DNA of 64,000 nt from Heterobilharzia americana (taxonomy: Eukaryota > Platyhelminthes > Trematoda > Strigeidida > Schistosomatidae), in NCBI GenBank assembly GCA_944470555.2, contig OX104131.1:16918515-16982514 (forward strand). The letters run 5' to 3'. This document shows positions 1 through 12,330 of the stretch, in pieces. A program made the translations under genes and the position numbers. Under the pieces are notes generated by a model that saw nothing but the letters and a program-made list of their open reading frames with translations, was not told the DNA's origin and searched no databases. Each line of letters begins with the position of its first letter. Within the stretch, counting starts at the first letter, position 1.

Positions 1-1061
1 GATTCCAGGGTGTGATCTCTGACACGAAAGCGTCATGAACTTTCGAAATATACAAATGAACAAGCTGACTATTCAGAAACTAATTACATTGATCAGTTGA
101 CCTGAATAATTAAGCCCTTTCAGTTGATGTGATAAAGTTGGACCCAAGCACATGAAGTGGCAATCGGGCGTTTAGGTTACTGTAGTATAGATTGAGAAAT
201 CTAAAAATCGGCATAGTAGTACATTTTGGTATTCCAACCCTTTAGTCATCTCATGGTTAGGTAGCTAATCACTTCACAATAATGTGGTGAAGACTTCGGA
301 CAACTAATCTCTTGTTTGTTACTTCTAAAGCGAATGTAAACGAAATGCAAGCAGCTGGGTGACATCAGTCAACAGACCAGTAAGTTAAGTATTTTAATGG
401 AAACACCAGACTATATTTATACAAATTACTAAGTGTAAACAACTGAAATTGTCACCGCCAACTCGTTAACACAATAGCTGCATATTCTGTTTACCACAAG
501 GCTTAGCCACTCCTAGAGCGGTTACATGAATAATGATAATAATGATAACAACAGTAATAATACTAGGAATAACAATAATAAACAATTAACTCCCATCGAC
601 TATGAATACATCAGAATACGCTAATAACGTTTCCTGTTGGAAATGTTTAACTGAAGCCAAAACTATATTTATAATCTGTCTATTAAGCCTTTTTTCACCT
701 CCATAGTACTTAAATTGAATGTTTTACGTCTATTATGACATAAAAACAAGCATGAATAAGTCAAGTTATGCTACACCTATGATATCATCCGTATTCTGAA
801 ATTACGTAGATTTATTTCGACTAGTAAAGTGTGAATTTCATTGGCAAAGTCAGAAGTTGAAATTTTATTATTGTTTGAAGTAGAGTAATTAGAGGTTTTC
901 GTATTAGCTACAGCAAAAGTCACAAAGGTATTGAAGTAATTCATATCAAAAATCATGTTTTGTTTTGTTTTACTTTTTACTTCATAAACTTTCAATCCGT
1001 AGTGACAATAATGAATTTCAAGGGTCGGTGTAAATGTTTCTTTGAGGTTTATGAGGATTAT
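1..1061. other. no gene recognised; AT-rich, short AAT-type repeat
   Basis: I see no exon or retroelement domain here. An imperfect run of AAT/GAT/AAC triplets lies at about 526..592. The 72-codon open frame at 777..995 (minus) is AT-rich low-complexity sequence and is not supported as a gene. By position this is probably part of the long intron 5 of phosphofructokinase, or flanking sequence. Confidence 0.5.
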
Positions 1062-1560
1062 TTCATTTCATTTTTATTATAGACTGATATCAGTTGGGGA
1101 ACCAGTGAAAACCTGGGAATACTGGGGAGCTGTTTCGTCCTAGTATGACACTCCTCAGCAGTACACACTCGCGACATTGCCAGGGACCTAACTCAGGTCC
1201 TTTAGGTTTCACGGGTGAACGCGCTAATCACCCAATGGCCCACAGTTTCCTACCTCCGTCCATTCGCGATATAGCGTTACTACTCAACAAGGTCTTCATT
1301 TAGCATCTACTTCACTTCTAACATAATTGACGTCACAGGTCATGACTTCTCATTAGAACCTCGGGATATCTACCTGGAAGCATATTATTAATGAGCAATA
1401 TGCAGTAATGTGATTTAAGGTTAATAAAGATCTTTTTATCTATTTTTAACTTACCAATCATCACAGACTGACATAAGTAGTTCAGTGCTCCAAGGTTTTC
1501 AATGGTTCTTTAAATGGTGTCAGTTCGTGATGAATACCACCTTACAAATGTTTCTGTCCG
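1062..1560. repeat. TIR/fold-back repeat, family G, copy 1
   Basis: The left arm (about 1080..1180) reads gactgatatcagttgggg, then 'gaaaacctggga', 'gctgtttcgtcctagtatg' and 'actcctcagcagt'. The right arm (about 1478..1545) reads the same motifs inverted: 'cagtgctccaaggttttcaatgg', then 'gtcagttcgtgatgaatacc'. The same arm pair recurs at 15131, 27528, 32110 and 50950, so this is a dispersed family with terminal inverted repeats. Between the arms is a stretch resembling a tRNA-like core ('gggtgaacgcgctaatcac'). No transposase frame is present, so it would be non-autonomous. I cannot name the family. Confidence 0.6.
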
Positions 1561-2214
1561 CTAATAACTTTTACTGACTTCAGGACAGATATATACCAGA
1601 ATTCGGTAAGAAAACAATGGTGAAAAAGTAGAAAACTTGTCAAAAGAATGGTGTTAGGTACGTGTTGTACTTAGAAATACGTATGGGCTTATTACAAAAT
1701 ATGGTGTCCTACTTGTTATTAGGTCTATATGAGTCATATCGCTCATCATATTGTTACAATTATTATCGTGACAAAGTTGTTTAGTGCATAAACCTTCTTT
1801 ATTTTTGATATAGAAATACTATTCCTATCTGTATTCATATATATAACTTATAAAGACAATCAAATGAAGCTTATAAAAATACCCTATAAGAAACAAATTT
1901 ATATGCAATGCACTACTTTTGAAGTTTTTCAGTAGTAGTGTCTTTAGATCTTTGAATTGATTGTTGATTACAATTAATGTTTAAAAAAATAGGTAAACGA
2001 AATCCATTCAGACTGAAAAAGTATGAACGAAAGTGTCACCGTCAAATTGGTCATACAAATTCAGTTTGAAACTAATAGTTGTACTTCCCTTTAGTTATTG
2101 AACTGCACCGAGATGATCGATTTCTTTTGGCATCTGGTCTCCTAAGTGAAAGACATGATATTATCTTAAGATTATCTATGATATATTTTAACTAGTGGTC
2201 AGTAGTGGTGGAAT

Positions 2215-2500
2215 CTAAAGCACACTTTTTGTCCTGTTTGGGACTTATCAACTGGTTTTACGTGCACTCTAGTGAATGATAGCATTCCCATTGAGATTTG
2301 AATCGATCGCCTACCACACTTTAATCCACTCATGTGAGTCACGACAGCCACCTCTTACACTGCGGATATCACTGGCATTTCGTGATAATTCTGACTTACT
2401 ATTCATTATCCCGCTAAACCCGAATGGGTTTGGATCTCAGTTGGAAGACCATCATCAAATGCAGCTGATAAGTCCCAAACAAGTGTCCAACATTTAACTG
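2215..2500. repeat. two decayed ribozyme-SINE fragments facing each other
   Basis: On the minus strand, 2222..2262 resembles the hammerhead part of the schistosome ribozyme SINE ('gttgataagtcccaaacaggac' in reverse complement, with 'ctttagattcc' after it). The core bases are altered. On the plus strand, 2462..2490 again shows 'cagctgataagtcccaaac', and it lacks the GAAA half of the core. Both look inactive. The plus-strand open frame at 2276..2497 is a chance frame through these repeats. Confidence 0.5.
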
Positions 2501-3139
2501 ATAGCCGCCATCGATCAAATTACATCATACGTAAAGACAATTACTATGTTAATGATAATATATCGGGTAAAAATATATGGTCGACGTTAAGTATTCTGAC
2601 GAATTTTAATCATAAATGGCTTGATATAAACAACACGAGAAAAAGATCAGAGCGTTTAAATAGCGAAAATTAGATTTTAGCCTATCTGGAATTCAGTTGC
2701 TCCGTCTTTCTGTCCACCCGCGAGATATTTTCCAAGCAAACAACCATTATTTGAAATGCTTTAGTGTTATTAACCTAGATTACTTTATATTGAATCAGTA
2801 TACACAAATTCGGATGGTTTATGCTTTCTTCATACTGCATACTTTATGTCTCAATTGAAACTCCCACTGTGATGTGCAGATCTGACTTGTCATTTGGTGT
2901 TTAGTACTAAACTTTGCCACTTTAGACGATTGATTCATGTGGTTTTAGACCTGTAATCTAACGAAAAGAATTTCAATCAATTTCCTAGGATCGTCACATG
3001 ACCAATTGTTTAAATGGCATTTATCTCGTGTGACCTTGAAACACAAGACACAAAACACCAAAAATAGGAAAAATAATTGAATTTTCTCACCAAATAATCA
3101 ACCGATCGAATTGTTGTTGATCAGTAGACTGGTATTATT

Positions 3140-3395
3140 GATAAGAAGTGATGATTGAAAGTGAAATGATGTGAGTGGCGGCAGGATTCGAACAAGTAGC
3201 CTCTGGGTTACCAGTCCAGACCTGCATCAATTGAGCTACAAGACGCAGCTTTCGATGAGGTTTTAATCTCACTTCAACCACTAAGATGTTATGCCCGGCT
3301 CTAATCCAGTAACCAGAGGTCACTGGGTTGAATCCTGCAGTGATCTAAACTTTCACTTTACCTGCAATCATCACCTCGTATAAAAAGGTGTAACT
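3140..3395. repeat. tRNA-like fold-back repeat, family T, copy 1
   Basis: On the minus strand, 3183..3250 has a tRNA shape: a D-arm/A-box 'gtagctcaattgatgcagg', an anticodon-like stem-loop with loop ctggtaa (tRNA-Thr GGT-like, one stem mismatch) and a T-arm/B-box 'gttcgaatcctgccgcc'. A second B-box-like 'gggttgaatcctgca' lies on the plus strand at 3331..3345. Outer ends are inverted copies: 'gtgatgattgaaagtgaaa' at 3148 and 'tttcactttacctgcaatcatcac' at 3350..3373. It is therefore a head-to-head pair of tRNA-derived units, not a functional tRNA gene. Confidence 0.65.
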
Positions 3396-5865
3396 GTGCC
3401 TAGTTTATTCTGTGGTTTAAAAGCTGCTGGCATAACATTATTATCATTCATTATTATCTGTCTGATATTGGGGAGTAGTGGAATATTTACCAGATGTATT
3501 TCTTTTCTGATTTATGATCAACCAGTCGGACGTACGAGAATGTGTTAGTGTTCCCACTACAACTGAAACTTAGTACCCGTCAGTTCAAATACCAGGGAGT
3601 GATTCACTCATTAGGCTACTAAGCAAGCTATGACAGACACAATTTTATTTAATGGCTTACAGTTATAACCGATGGCATTCATCTTCGTCGTTTTCAATTT
3701 ACATGGTTAGATTGACCACATTTTTCTATATCAAGAATGGATGTATAATACTAACGCTACGAAATCCTTGCGGAGATGCTGTGACATCTAAATGAAGATA
3801 CTTTAGTAGCAGGGGATGATTTCAATGTTACTAGCTACTGGTGAATAAGTAATTACAATTAGATGAAAGAAAGGATAGAAATATCTGTACAAGAAACGCT
3901 AAAAAAAGAGCACTAAGCATCAGTGATAGGAAAGATCCAACTACTCCAATTACAACAACGATCCTCCACAGGCGTAACCGGAAAAACGAGAAGTATATAG
4001 TTTTAATCGTGAATAAAGCTCAAAAAACGTACCGTTAGTGAACCATTTTGAGTAAGCTTGACCTTCTCATTAATATACGCTCAGATTAAGTCGATGAAAA
4101 GTCTTTGTATTGCGGCAGAAACTTTAACCTTGGTAGCAGACAATAAGAGTCAGTCAACAGAACGACCTGGACCTAAATTTTATGCTCATCAGTTAAAATA
4201 TCAGCTTAGAAAAGAATCATTTTAAAACATTTAAATTTTCAGTTACAAGTATTTACTATTCTCTACACATTTAGATGTCAAAAACAAATAAAAATATAAG
4301 AATTTTCAGCCAACAGCTGAAAGTACTAGCCTAGGTGGAACGAAAACCTCTGAAAACAAAATTCTATACTACATTCTGAATATCGATCGCTAAAGATATC
4401 AGAAGTCCAACAAGCACTCTTATAACAGTGGATACTACTTACGAAGGTGTGTATTAGTAGTAAATATAACAGCGTAAAAAAACGCAAGATGTAATAAAGA
4501 CCGCCTGGTGAAGAGGCTGAAGTGAAGTTGACATAATATTCGGTAGAAACACAGACAGCAAGAGCACATTGAAATACTGAAGGAGAAAATGCTAACCAAT
4601 ATGAATGACTTTGCTATATTTACTACTGACATACATTCTTATCAGTAGTGTTCATTATGTTAGAACTGACAAGAAAGAAGAAAGGTTATACTTAGTTGAT
4701 CACTCATGAAAAGAAAACTCAGAAATACAAGCACTCTCATACTTTTGGCAGAGGAAGGATGCACACCAATGATTATGAAATGGGAAGATTGCATGAAAGC
4801 GGCCGGTAATTCATTGAGAGATAAAAGCGTATGCTGGTCACCTGAGAATAAACCTATTCACAAGCTTTAGAATCAGATCACGAGAACCTTAAATAAATTT
4901 TTCCAAGAAAAACAAATAACGAAAGATTATCAGTGGCTAAATGAAGTCAATTTGGCCTATTCTTGCTTGATTTAACAACAAAGCAAAAGTTTCATCTCCA
5001 TGGATCTAAGCCAAGAATATATCTGCAGAACTCTTGAAAAACTGAATTGTCTTTTGAATTCATGAGGACATTCAGTCACTTCATTGACAGAATTTTTTAA
5101 CATGATCGAAGGGGTGCTTAAGCGGTGAGTCCCTCAATGTTATCGCATGAAATATATATTCACTAAGTGAAAAATTGGTAATCCTTCGTGTTCCCATGAA
5201 CCATACAAGGCTTTCGGGATGTATTAGAAGCTACTAAGCAAATTTGACTGACCACATAGACCTTGTAAACTAATTTACTTCTAATTCCATAACAAAATGT
5301 ACAAACAGATGAATAGAATTGTAATGAGATCATCGATATTACGGCTAACCACCAAAGCAGTAATTCAAAGAACTGAAACTACTTTCTTCACCAATGATCA
5401 AACCATAAGTCTGTATGCTTGATATGGAAAATACTTTGGTTATCATTGGAAAGGGATTTACAGAGATCGGAAAAAATTTAATCAAAAACGTTTTCCATGA
5501 AATTAAATTCATAGTAGAGAGGGGATTAAATAGTAAGTTGCTATTTCACAATCAGTGTGTACAGGGAAGTCAACAGATTACTGAACTAATCTTCTTCAGT
5601 CACATCAAACTTAACTAAACGATGCGCAAGATCAGTTGCGCATAGATTCTACCAAAAAAAGCAGACATAACGAAAACATACTCCAGTAAAAACACTATTT
5701 GGACAATGTAAAGAAAATTATTGACTCTGCGTACTAAACACGAACAATCATCCACACAAGCTAATCAAAAGATAATTTCTCCAATTCTAATTCTTTACCA
5801 ACTAAAAAGTCACCTATAGAAGTTAACCAACAGAATTATTGACATTAAAGAAAAAAAAACGTAAT
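3396..5865. other. no recognisable gene; possible decayed coding DNA
   Basis: This 2.5-kb stretch has short open runs on the plus strand, the longest being 5415..5618. I cannot match any of it to a known domain, and stops occur in all frames. Around 4690..5400 it has a coding-like, less AT-biased texture, which could be an old retroelement. This is a weak impression only. Confidence 0.3.
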
Positions 5866-5992
5866 GGAGATGATAACAAGAAAACTGAGTCTTTTTAAAA
5901 TTTGTATGGTAGATAAATCTGAGACTTTCCTGTAGTCTGTTTGATACATTCACCGAAGGATACAACAGTTTAACAAAGCCAATCCAATGTCA
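5866..5992 (+). repeat. dispersed repeat shared with 10106..10235
   Basis: The stretch beginning 'aacaagaaaactgagtcttt', through 'tttgtatggtagataaat', 'gagactttcctgtag' and 'ccgaaggatacaacagttta', matches 10106..10235 base for base apart from scattered differences. It is an unnamed dispersed repeat or a piece of a larger element. Both copies follow sequence that looks like decayed retroelement DNA. Confidence 0.6.
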
Positions 5993-6411
5993 TTCACCAA
6001 ATTAACTCCATTAGTTATGATAAACACTGAACTAGATGATATGATCAAAATCTTCGTCTAAGTGAATACCAGTTGACAACTAAACGTCCATTATATTAGT
6101 GCATAAAGACGAGTTGAAATATGAAGTTAATGCTGAAAACCACCTTGGATTACGTAAACACTAAGAATCTCAGGAGAATTCTAAAAGCTAAGCAATAAGA
6201 CTCATCGATGGTGTACAGGTATATAGACATAAACTCAGTTCATCAACCATTTAAGAAAGAGATAAATTCAGGGTTGAAAATCATATCAGAGGAATGATTT
6301 TGAAATATGTATGCAATCAATAACAGCACATTAAGAAAGAACAATTAATCATGTCTTACATCAACCTAACTAATAACAGATGAAGCGATTACTGATGGAT
6401 ACTAGCTAGCA

Positions 6412-6580
6412 GGAGAATCTAGAATGCTCATTTCATCTAACTTGGGACTCGTCAGTCTGATGTACCTATCTCCTAGTAATTAATGTTGTCTGTACTAAGA
6501 TTCAAACTCAGGACCAATCGCTTCAAACGTGACAGAGTTATCTACTAGGCCAATGATTTACAAAAGCCACTCTTTGCGCG
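6412..6580 (-). repeat. ribozyme SINE (Sm-alpha type) with hammerhead, copy H1
   Basis: Read on the minus strand, a tRNA-like head ('ggcctagtagataactctgt', B-box 'ggtcctgagtttgaatctta') is followed by a hammerhead-like unit at about 6418..6465. The CUGANGA core half is intact as ctgacga, and GAAA is present. The cleavage triplet reads ATT (an allowed NUH), but stem I has mismatches. Schistosome Sm-alpha SINEs are known to carry active hammerhead ribozymes. This copy is diverged and its activity is doubtful. Confidence 0.65.
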
Positions 6581-7187
6581 AAAGGCATAGTATAGCCTGA
6601 TGTTATAGCTTGTAAATCTTCATCGTTTATTAGGCCAAACTAATCAGTCGATATCGGCACATGGTCTCCTGTGCAAATGCTTCGATATTGCTGGTATTTT
6701 CAATTTTAACATTAATCATTCCACTACCAGGCACAATCCATCATTGATATCAGTCAGTTTTTGAATGCATATCACCAACATTATCATATCTATATTGTGA
6801 ATAATACAATACGTTGATGATCATGATGGCATGGGCGTAAATATACATATTACAGGTAGCATAGTATGACTCTAAAACTTTCAACATTCAGCGCTTAGCA
6901 CCAATGAATATCCAATATATAGAACGTAGTTCATCAACTGTCTATCACGATAGTAGTTTTAAGAATAAGAATAAAAATGATTATGCATTGATGACAAAAT
7001 AGATAACCATCTGACTATCACTAACAATAAAGTATGAGTGTTTATTGCTAACCATGACGCATAATGTGAATAATTTCTACGATGATTTCATCATCACGAT
7101 AACTGTGATGATAAATAGACTGTAGTTGAAAAAAATGTATCTCAAGTTATTAAGTGAACATCACACTGCATAATATTATAACTATAA

Positions 7188-7330
7188 TTGCTACAGTTAT
7201 TACTACAAAAAACTAGCGTAAAGAATAGTACAGTTGAGAATTATGGTATTAACAATAATAATAATAATAATAATAGCAATAATAATGATAATAATAATAA
7301 TAATAATAATAATAACGGTAAAAATAACGA
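7188..7330 (+). repeat. AAT trinucleotide repeat
   Basis: The stretch 7249..7315 is built almost only of AAT triplets with a few AGC, GAT and ACG interruptions. It produces an Asn-rich open frame (7188..7433) that should not be taken as a protein. Confidence 0.85.
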
Positions 7331-7949
7331 TAACAATTTACAAAATAAGGAAAGGTCAAGCTTAAAATATCGCAGATTGATGTATCGAAATTTGTTACCG
7401 CTGAATTGTTTACATTCAATGTTGACTAAGTAGAACTGTTACGTCAGTAGGTATTAGTATGCATAAAATTCACTATTGAAAATTTACAGTTTTATTCAGT
7501 ACACAACGGAATATTCAAAGTGACCTTTCTTTGTTATTCATTTAAAGGATAGCTATAAAAAAAGATAAAAGTTTACAGAATTGGAAGGGTATAAAGGGAA
7601 CTTCATAGCTTGGTAACTTAGAACTAAGTTGAAATCTTGAACATGTGTCATTGTTCACTTGTATTCAGTTAAGTATGTACAGAAGTTTTGTCATCTTAAA
7701 AAGCGAAAATTTCAGTGAAAACGACTCATTTCGATGAATTTATTGGAAAGCAAGAACAACATAAGCAGAAGTAATCCATGGACTGAAACCATACATATGT
7801 GTACCCATAGAGTTTGCCGTTCACCTTGCACTGCCTTTGTGAATTGTTTTTTTCCTACAGCTTTATTTATTGTTTTATTCTTAGTATCTCATATATTATT
7901 CTTAAACATTCCCATCGTTTGCGATTTACTTTAGTCAATTAAATTTTAT

Positions 7950-8052
7950 CAGTTTGACTATCTGAGATAGTCGTGGTTTGATACTGGATGATGATTGAAG
8001 GTGGACATATCTACTGCAGTTCTAAGCTTACATGTTTTTGAATACATTTATT

Positions 8053-8122
<70 letters not shown>

Positions 8123-8275
8123 GCTGAGAGCAATACAAATTCACCTATACAGTCAGCTTCTGTAGGTGAGATGAATGAGTCGTGTCCCATAGTTCAGTTG
8201 GTAGAGCACTGTGGTTCACTGGTTCGAATCCTGCCACGGCATAAACTTTCACTTCGCCTTCCATCATCACCCATT
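7950..8275. repeat. tRNA-like fold-back repeat, family T, copy 2, with AT microsatellite inside
   Basis: The left arm holds 'actatctgagatagtcgtgg' and 'ggatgatgattgaaggtgg' (7958..8003). The right arm holds a tRNA-like unit: A-box 'atagttcagttggtagagcac' (8191..8211) and B-box 'ggttcgaatcctgccacgg' (8220..8238). The tail 'tttcacttcgccttccatcatcaccc' (8246..8271) is the inverse of the left arm end. A pure AT tract of about 66 bases lies between the arms. The anticodon arm is missing, so this is not a working tRNA gene. Confidence 0.65.
8056..8121. repeat. (AT)n microsatellite, about 33 units
   Basis: An uninterrupted AT dinucleotide run lies in the loop of the tRNA-like fold-back at 7950..8275. 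Similar pure AT runs occur at 10810..10863 and 15595..15648. Confidence 0.95.
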
Positions 8276-9430
8276 ATATTTTAATCATGGTTTTTAGCAT
8301 ACCATTTTCCGAACAATCGTCGTTAATTCATACAGCTTGCATACTATATTTGTTGTTCTCCTCTTTTTATCGGAAATTCCTATCACTCTCAGCTGAAATC
8401 ATATTCATGTATCACTATTACATTGTATTATTTTCTTTGTGTTAGTTGATTAAATCGTGAATTTCGGTATCCTTCTGTGTCTATATGTAAAAGATGCATT
8501 TAGTGTTGATTTGGTTGCTGAAATGTATAAAATGACTTATGCTGGACACTGATAGCTTATTTTAAACAATTTTAAATTGAGTGCGTATGTGTACGATTTA
8601 GAGTATATGAAATGGATTCGATTCATCCCACAATATTTGTTGTTCTTAGTTTTAAAAAGTTATGAAGGGAACTAATTGCATGAAATGAATTTATTCACAA
8701 GCTATACATATATTCTTACATATAAGATACTTGAAGTCTACTGTCTTTAATCACATTTCTCGATTGATATGGTCAAAAGATGAAATCATAGAAAAAATCG
8801 AATTGACTGAAGGCTGAATTTTTGATGTGCAAAGTCTGTAAACATTTTTCTCACCAATATTACCGGTAAAATAATGCCGAATTTGCCAGATTTTCAAGTT
8901 TTTCGAGGTATTAAATGAATGTTTTACTACTAGTTAAGTAGTCATGATTACTAACACTCATCTTAGTTTGATAAAATAGAATAAAAATTTAGTTACTAAA
9001 AGTTGGCATGAAGGTCAACGAATTAGGTGTGAAGTTCCATCGTTCGGCATATATAAAGGATGTACTGGTTGATTAATTTCTGCTTAACACGTTAGAAAGA
9101 AATGCGATTTTGTTATTATCCAAATACTTGGACTGAATACAACTAAGATTATAATGGAATAGTATAATGCGGATATTTCTACTATTGTTTATTCGAATAC
9201 AGACGTGGTACAGCAAGGGTACCAAGAAATGCACCCTTCAAAATAACATAACTCTACTTTGAAGACATAAAGCAGAAGGAAGTGGATAAGTGAAAAGGAA
9301 GAACACAGCAAGAATAAAATGGTTAGAAAGACAATCCAATAAGATAAATTCAAAACAAATCATTTGTTACTTCTCAGAAGATAAAAAGAGGCTACAACAT
9401 GACCACCAATGGATTAGATTGTGAGCCAAA
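8276..9430. other. no gene recognised
   Basis: AT-rich sequence with no domain, repeat arm or tRNA-like box that I can identify. It is taken as intronic or intergenic. Confidence 0.4.
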
Positions 9431-10105
9431 ACTGATAACATCTCAAACCACTGGGTTGTGTGATCTCTCAGACCCCACCTAGGGACTCATGTGCACCAAC
9501 AAATACTAACCCGATACAACTATCCTTCATCCTACGCACCATGTTATACAATGACCACCTCCACGCTTCTTCCATCCAGTCCCAGGGTAAGGAAACTGTG
9601 AACGGTATGGTAGCCAGTGGGATGACATATGCTACATATATCTAAGCCACTGAAGTTAGTGTTTTCAGATGACTTGAATGAGTGATTGACGATCTCTGTC
9701 ATGCCCAAACACATACTGTCGTACCTTAGAAATACTTACATGTCGTTGCCACCGGATATGAACAATCCTACGGAGACAACGATGATAGAACACAGAGTCG
9801 TTGAACATCCCCACCTTGGAGAAGCTAGGTTTCACATCCGTAGGGCATAACTGCTTATACCGAAGCGTTGTACACTCGAACTTTTACGTTCAGACTACGT
9901 TGCGATGGAGCCGAAGGTAGCCCACATTGGCGTGTCTCACTTTGGCTTTTGATGTGCGATTAAATATTTCACCACTCACACTTTCACCAGCACTCACACA
10001 AAAACCCAGATACACGAACTTTTCGACTTCTTCCAACAGTTCATCATCAAGCTCATGCCAATCTTACAAAAGTACTTTTCACTTCAGTGGTGTAAAGCAT
10101 ACACC
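9431..10105 (-). mobile_element. decayed RTE-type non-LTR retrotransposon, 3' region (third family)
   Basis: On the minus strand the broken frames follow the order typical of the end of RTE-clade polyproteins. First comes the segment just after the reverse-transcriptase palm (about 10070..9960, with a degraded 'F.YLGS..S...' region). Then comes a CETW-like block near 9880, and then the '[11 protein letters not shown]'-type C-terminal block near 9750..9650. Stops and frameshifts are frequent, so it is dead. The plus-strand open frames at 9460..9645 and 9927..10127 are shadows. The clade call is by pattern recognition only. Confidence 0.5.
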
Positions 10106-10235
10106 TTACTTACTACAAGAAAATTGAGTCTTTCTAGAATTTGTGTGGCTGATAAATTTGAGACTTTTCTACGGCATATTTTTTAATACGTAAACCGAAG
10201 GATGCAACAGTTCAACAAAGCAAATTTAATGTTAA
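10106..10235 (+). repeat. dispersed repeat, second copy of 5866..5992
   Basis: Shares 'caagaaaattgagtcttt', 'gagacttttctacgg', 'ccgaaggatgcaacagtt' and 'aacaaagc' in the same order as 5866..5992. It lies directly next to the RTE fragment, so it may be part of that element or of its insertion target. Confidence 0.6.
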
Positions 10236-10808
10236 TTTACATATTAGTACTAAACTGTAGCCTATCATCATGTGTTGCTCTTTCCTGATTCATTGAACTT
10301 TACAATGAGATGGACACTTGAAGATACATGCAGAAATGGCAAATAATAAAGTAAAATAATTGTTTACAGAGTAATTTTTGCAACGTAACCAATTGCTCTC
10401 TTAGATATTACCAACAGAATTTTTATCGACTTGAAATCTGATTAATGGTTCAAGGTCAATGAGAGTCACTCAAGGACAGTAGAATTCCTTACTTTCACCA
10501 TTTTTAAATTTAAAAGTTTCCAGTTTTGATGCACCTAATCTTTCCATTATAATAACAAATCGCAACACCAACATATTCAGTTTATCTCGAATAACTTGTC
10601 TCTATTTATATTACTAAGTCATTTGTTTGTTTATTACCTTAAGCATATTTTCATTTTTGTGAAAGATCTGAAGATCTAACGTAACCCGTTTAGTTATCAT
10701 CCAGCCTCTATGTCTTTAACTAGTAACATCATTGCAGTTACAACCATGACTATTCTTAATTATATCATCCAATATTTAAACTTTCTCATGGATTGGAGTT
10801 TCAAAACG

Positions 10809-10809
<1 letters not shown>

Positions 10810-10863
<54 letters not shown>
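10810..10863. repeat. (AT)n microsatellite, about 27 units
   Basis: A pure AT run. On the minus strand it encodes the alternating Ile-Tyr stretch of the open frame 10760..10945, which is not a gene. Confidence 0.95.
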
Positions 10864-10868
<5 letters not shown>

Positions 10869-11855
10869 GAATGTATGACTTGAAAATAAATCTGCAGAAA
10901 AGAGTCCTCTTCACTAAATTTCTTGTCTGTTTCACCCAGTTTCACTTAGGCTAGACAAAAGGAATGGTGACTGACTTATTTTTAAAAATCATTGTTGTTA
11001 TTTAGGCAAACTAGCTTACTTAGACTAAGATAAGATCAAGAAACCGATGACTACTATATCAACTCAGATACGTACGTCACACAGAATGCATCGATTCAAA
11101 CTGTGACACACCATATCAACATATGTGGAAAATAGTGCAGAGAATTAGAAAAATAATAATGATACAGGGAAGACACCAAAAAACGAAGATTAATGAAATC
11201 GTGGTAATTTTGGAAATGATAATTTAACACACCTGAGTTATCGTGATCTATCTTAAGGTGTGTCACTGAAGGGTGTCCAACCACTGTCGTATATCATCTA
11301 AACAGCTACTCAGTCAGACAGCCTACACCACCCTGCAGAAATTCTTAACACTGAAGAGAGATGGTAGCAATTAGAAGCTGATAGTTGTGTACATTTTTAC
11401 TGAGAGTTCATACGTACTGGTGAAATTCTCTAAAAATATCCACTAATCCAATCGGTGAATATGTAACTGATTTCACTGTAAAAATATTATCAGTATTCAA
11501 CGTTGTACCTTGACACAACTGCAAGTTTGACAAGAGATGATGAGACTTGAAGGAATAAGAGTAAAACTTTTTCAGACAAAATATTACCAAATTTAACAAC
11601 TAAATTAATTGGTCGCTGCAGAACAACCAATACCATATTGTCCAATCATTACTCATGACCAAGTTACTGTCAATCATTTCGCAATTTGGTCACAAAGTTA
11701 GGAGACTCACCATCACAGTGTTCTTTGACAAGTATCAGATGGTTATAGCCAATGATAGAACTGTTCGGTAAGGTATAACCGCAAGGTCGAAGGAAATGAA
11801 CTTATTTCTCCTTCGAGATTCGAACCTGTGTCACCCAGCGGCAAGCATACAGACA
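10864..11855. other. no gene recognised
   Basis: AT-rich sequence. The open frames at 11096..11284 and 11408..11599 (minus) show no domain or codon pattern I would support. I see no repeat arm here. Confidence 0.35.
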
Positions 11856-11859
11856 TAAA

Positions 11860-12330
11860 AAATGCCTTGAGTACAGATCTGTACATTTTCGTGTTGGTCT
11901 CTGACGAAATCTCACCTCAAATAGAGAAGGCCTCTTTGACATTCACTAATTTGCATCATATCTGGCGCCGACTGGCAAGATATCCGACTACAAGTACACT
12001 GCGATGCATTCGGCTCTATGCACTATACAGCTGTGAGACATGGTCTTTGGAAGTAGAAGATATGAAAAGATCATATGTGTCTTTGTATCACCCCTTGCGT
12101 ATGGTGCAATCATCTTGTGAGTAATATTAAGGTTAGGCAGAGGTTACCATGCAAGACAGGCAGGTCAGTCGATGAGACTGTTAACGACTTGGTACTAGCG
12201 CATAAAATCTCTGACTGTTAGTCTTAGCTGTGTAGGGAAGTGAAGACCACTCGGCTGCAGTCCTTGAGACGACAGGAATCGATGGTTGAAGATGCTTGGC
12301 AACATGGCTGAAAATAAGTAACAATGGGGG
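11860..12330 (+). mobile_element. decayed RTE-2 retrotransposon fragment (post-RT region)
   Basis: The plus-strand frame around 11890..12090 gives 'VSDEISPQIEKASLTF', 'NLHHIWRRLARY' and 'YSCETWSLEVEDMKRS'. These correspond to the 'DEI.ARIQKA..AF.NL.HLWRR' and 'YG.ETW..RVED.RR' blocks after the reverse-transcriptase palm in the same family seen at 28741, 44212, 53690 and 56735. Downstream to 12330 the C-terminal part is recognisable but full of stops. It is a dead fragment. Confidence 0.6.

Noticed and set aside
3183..3260. Possible tRNA-Thr (GGT) gene on the minus strand
   Set aside because: The anticodon stem has a mismatch, acceptor ends do not pair well, and the unit is one arm of a dispersed fold-back repeat.
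7188..7433. Asn-rich protein
   Set aside because: Produced by an AAT trinucleotide repeat.
8187..8243. Possible tRNA gene
   Set aside because: A-box and B-box are present but the anticodon arm is missing. The same sequence recurs as part of a repeat family.
10760..10945. Ile-Tyr repeat protein
   Set aside because: Produced by an AT microsatellite.
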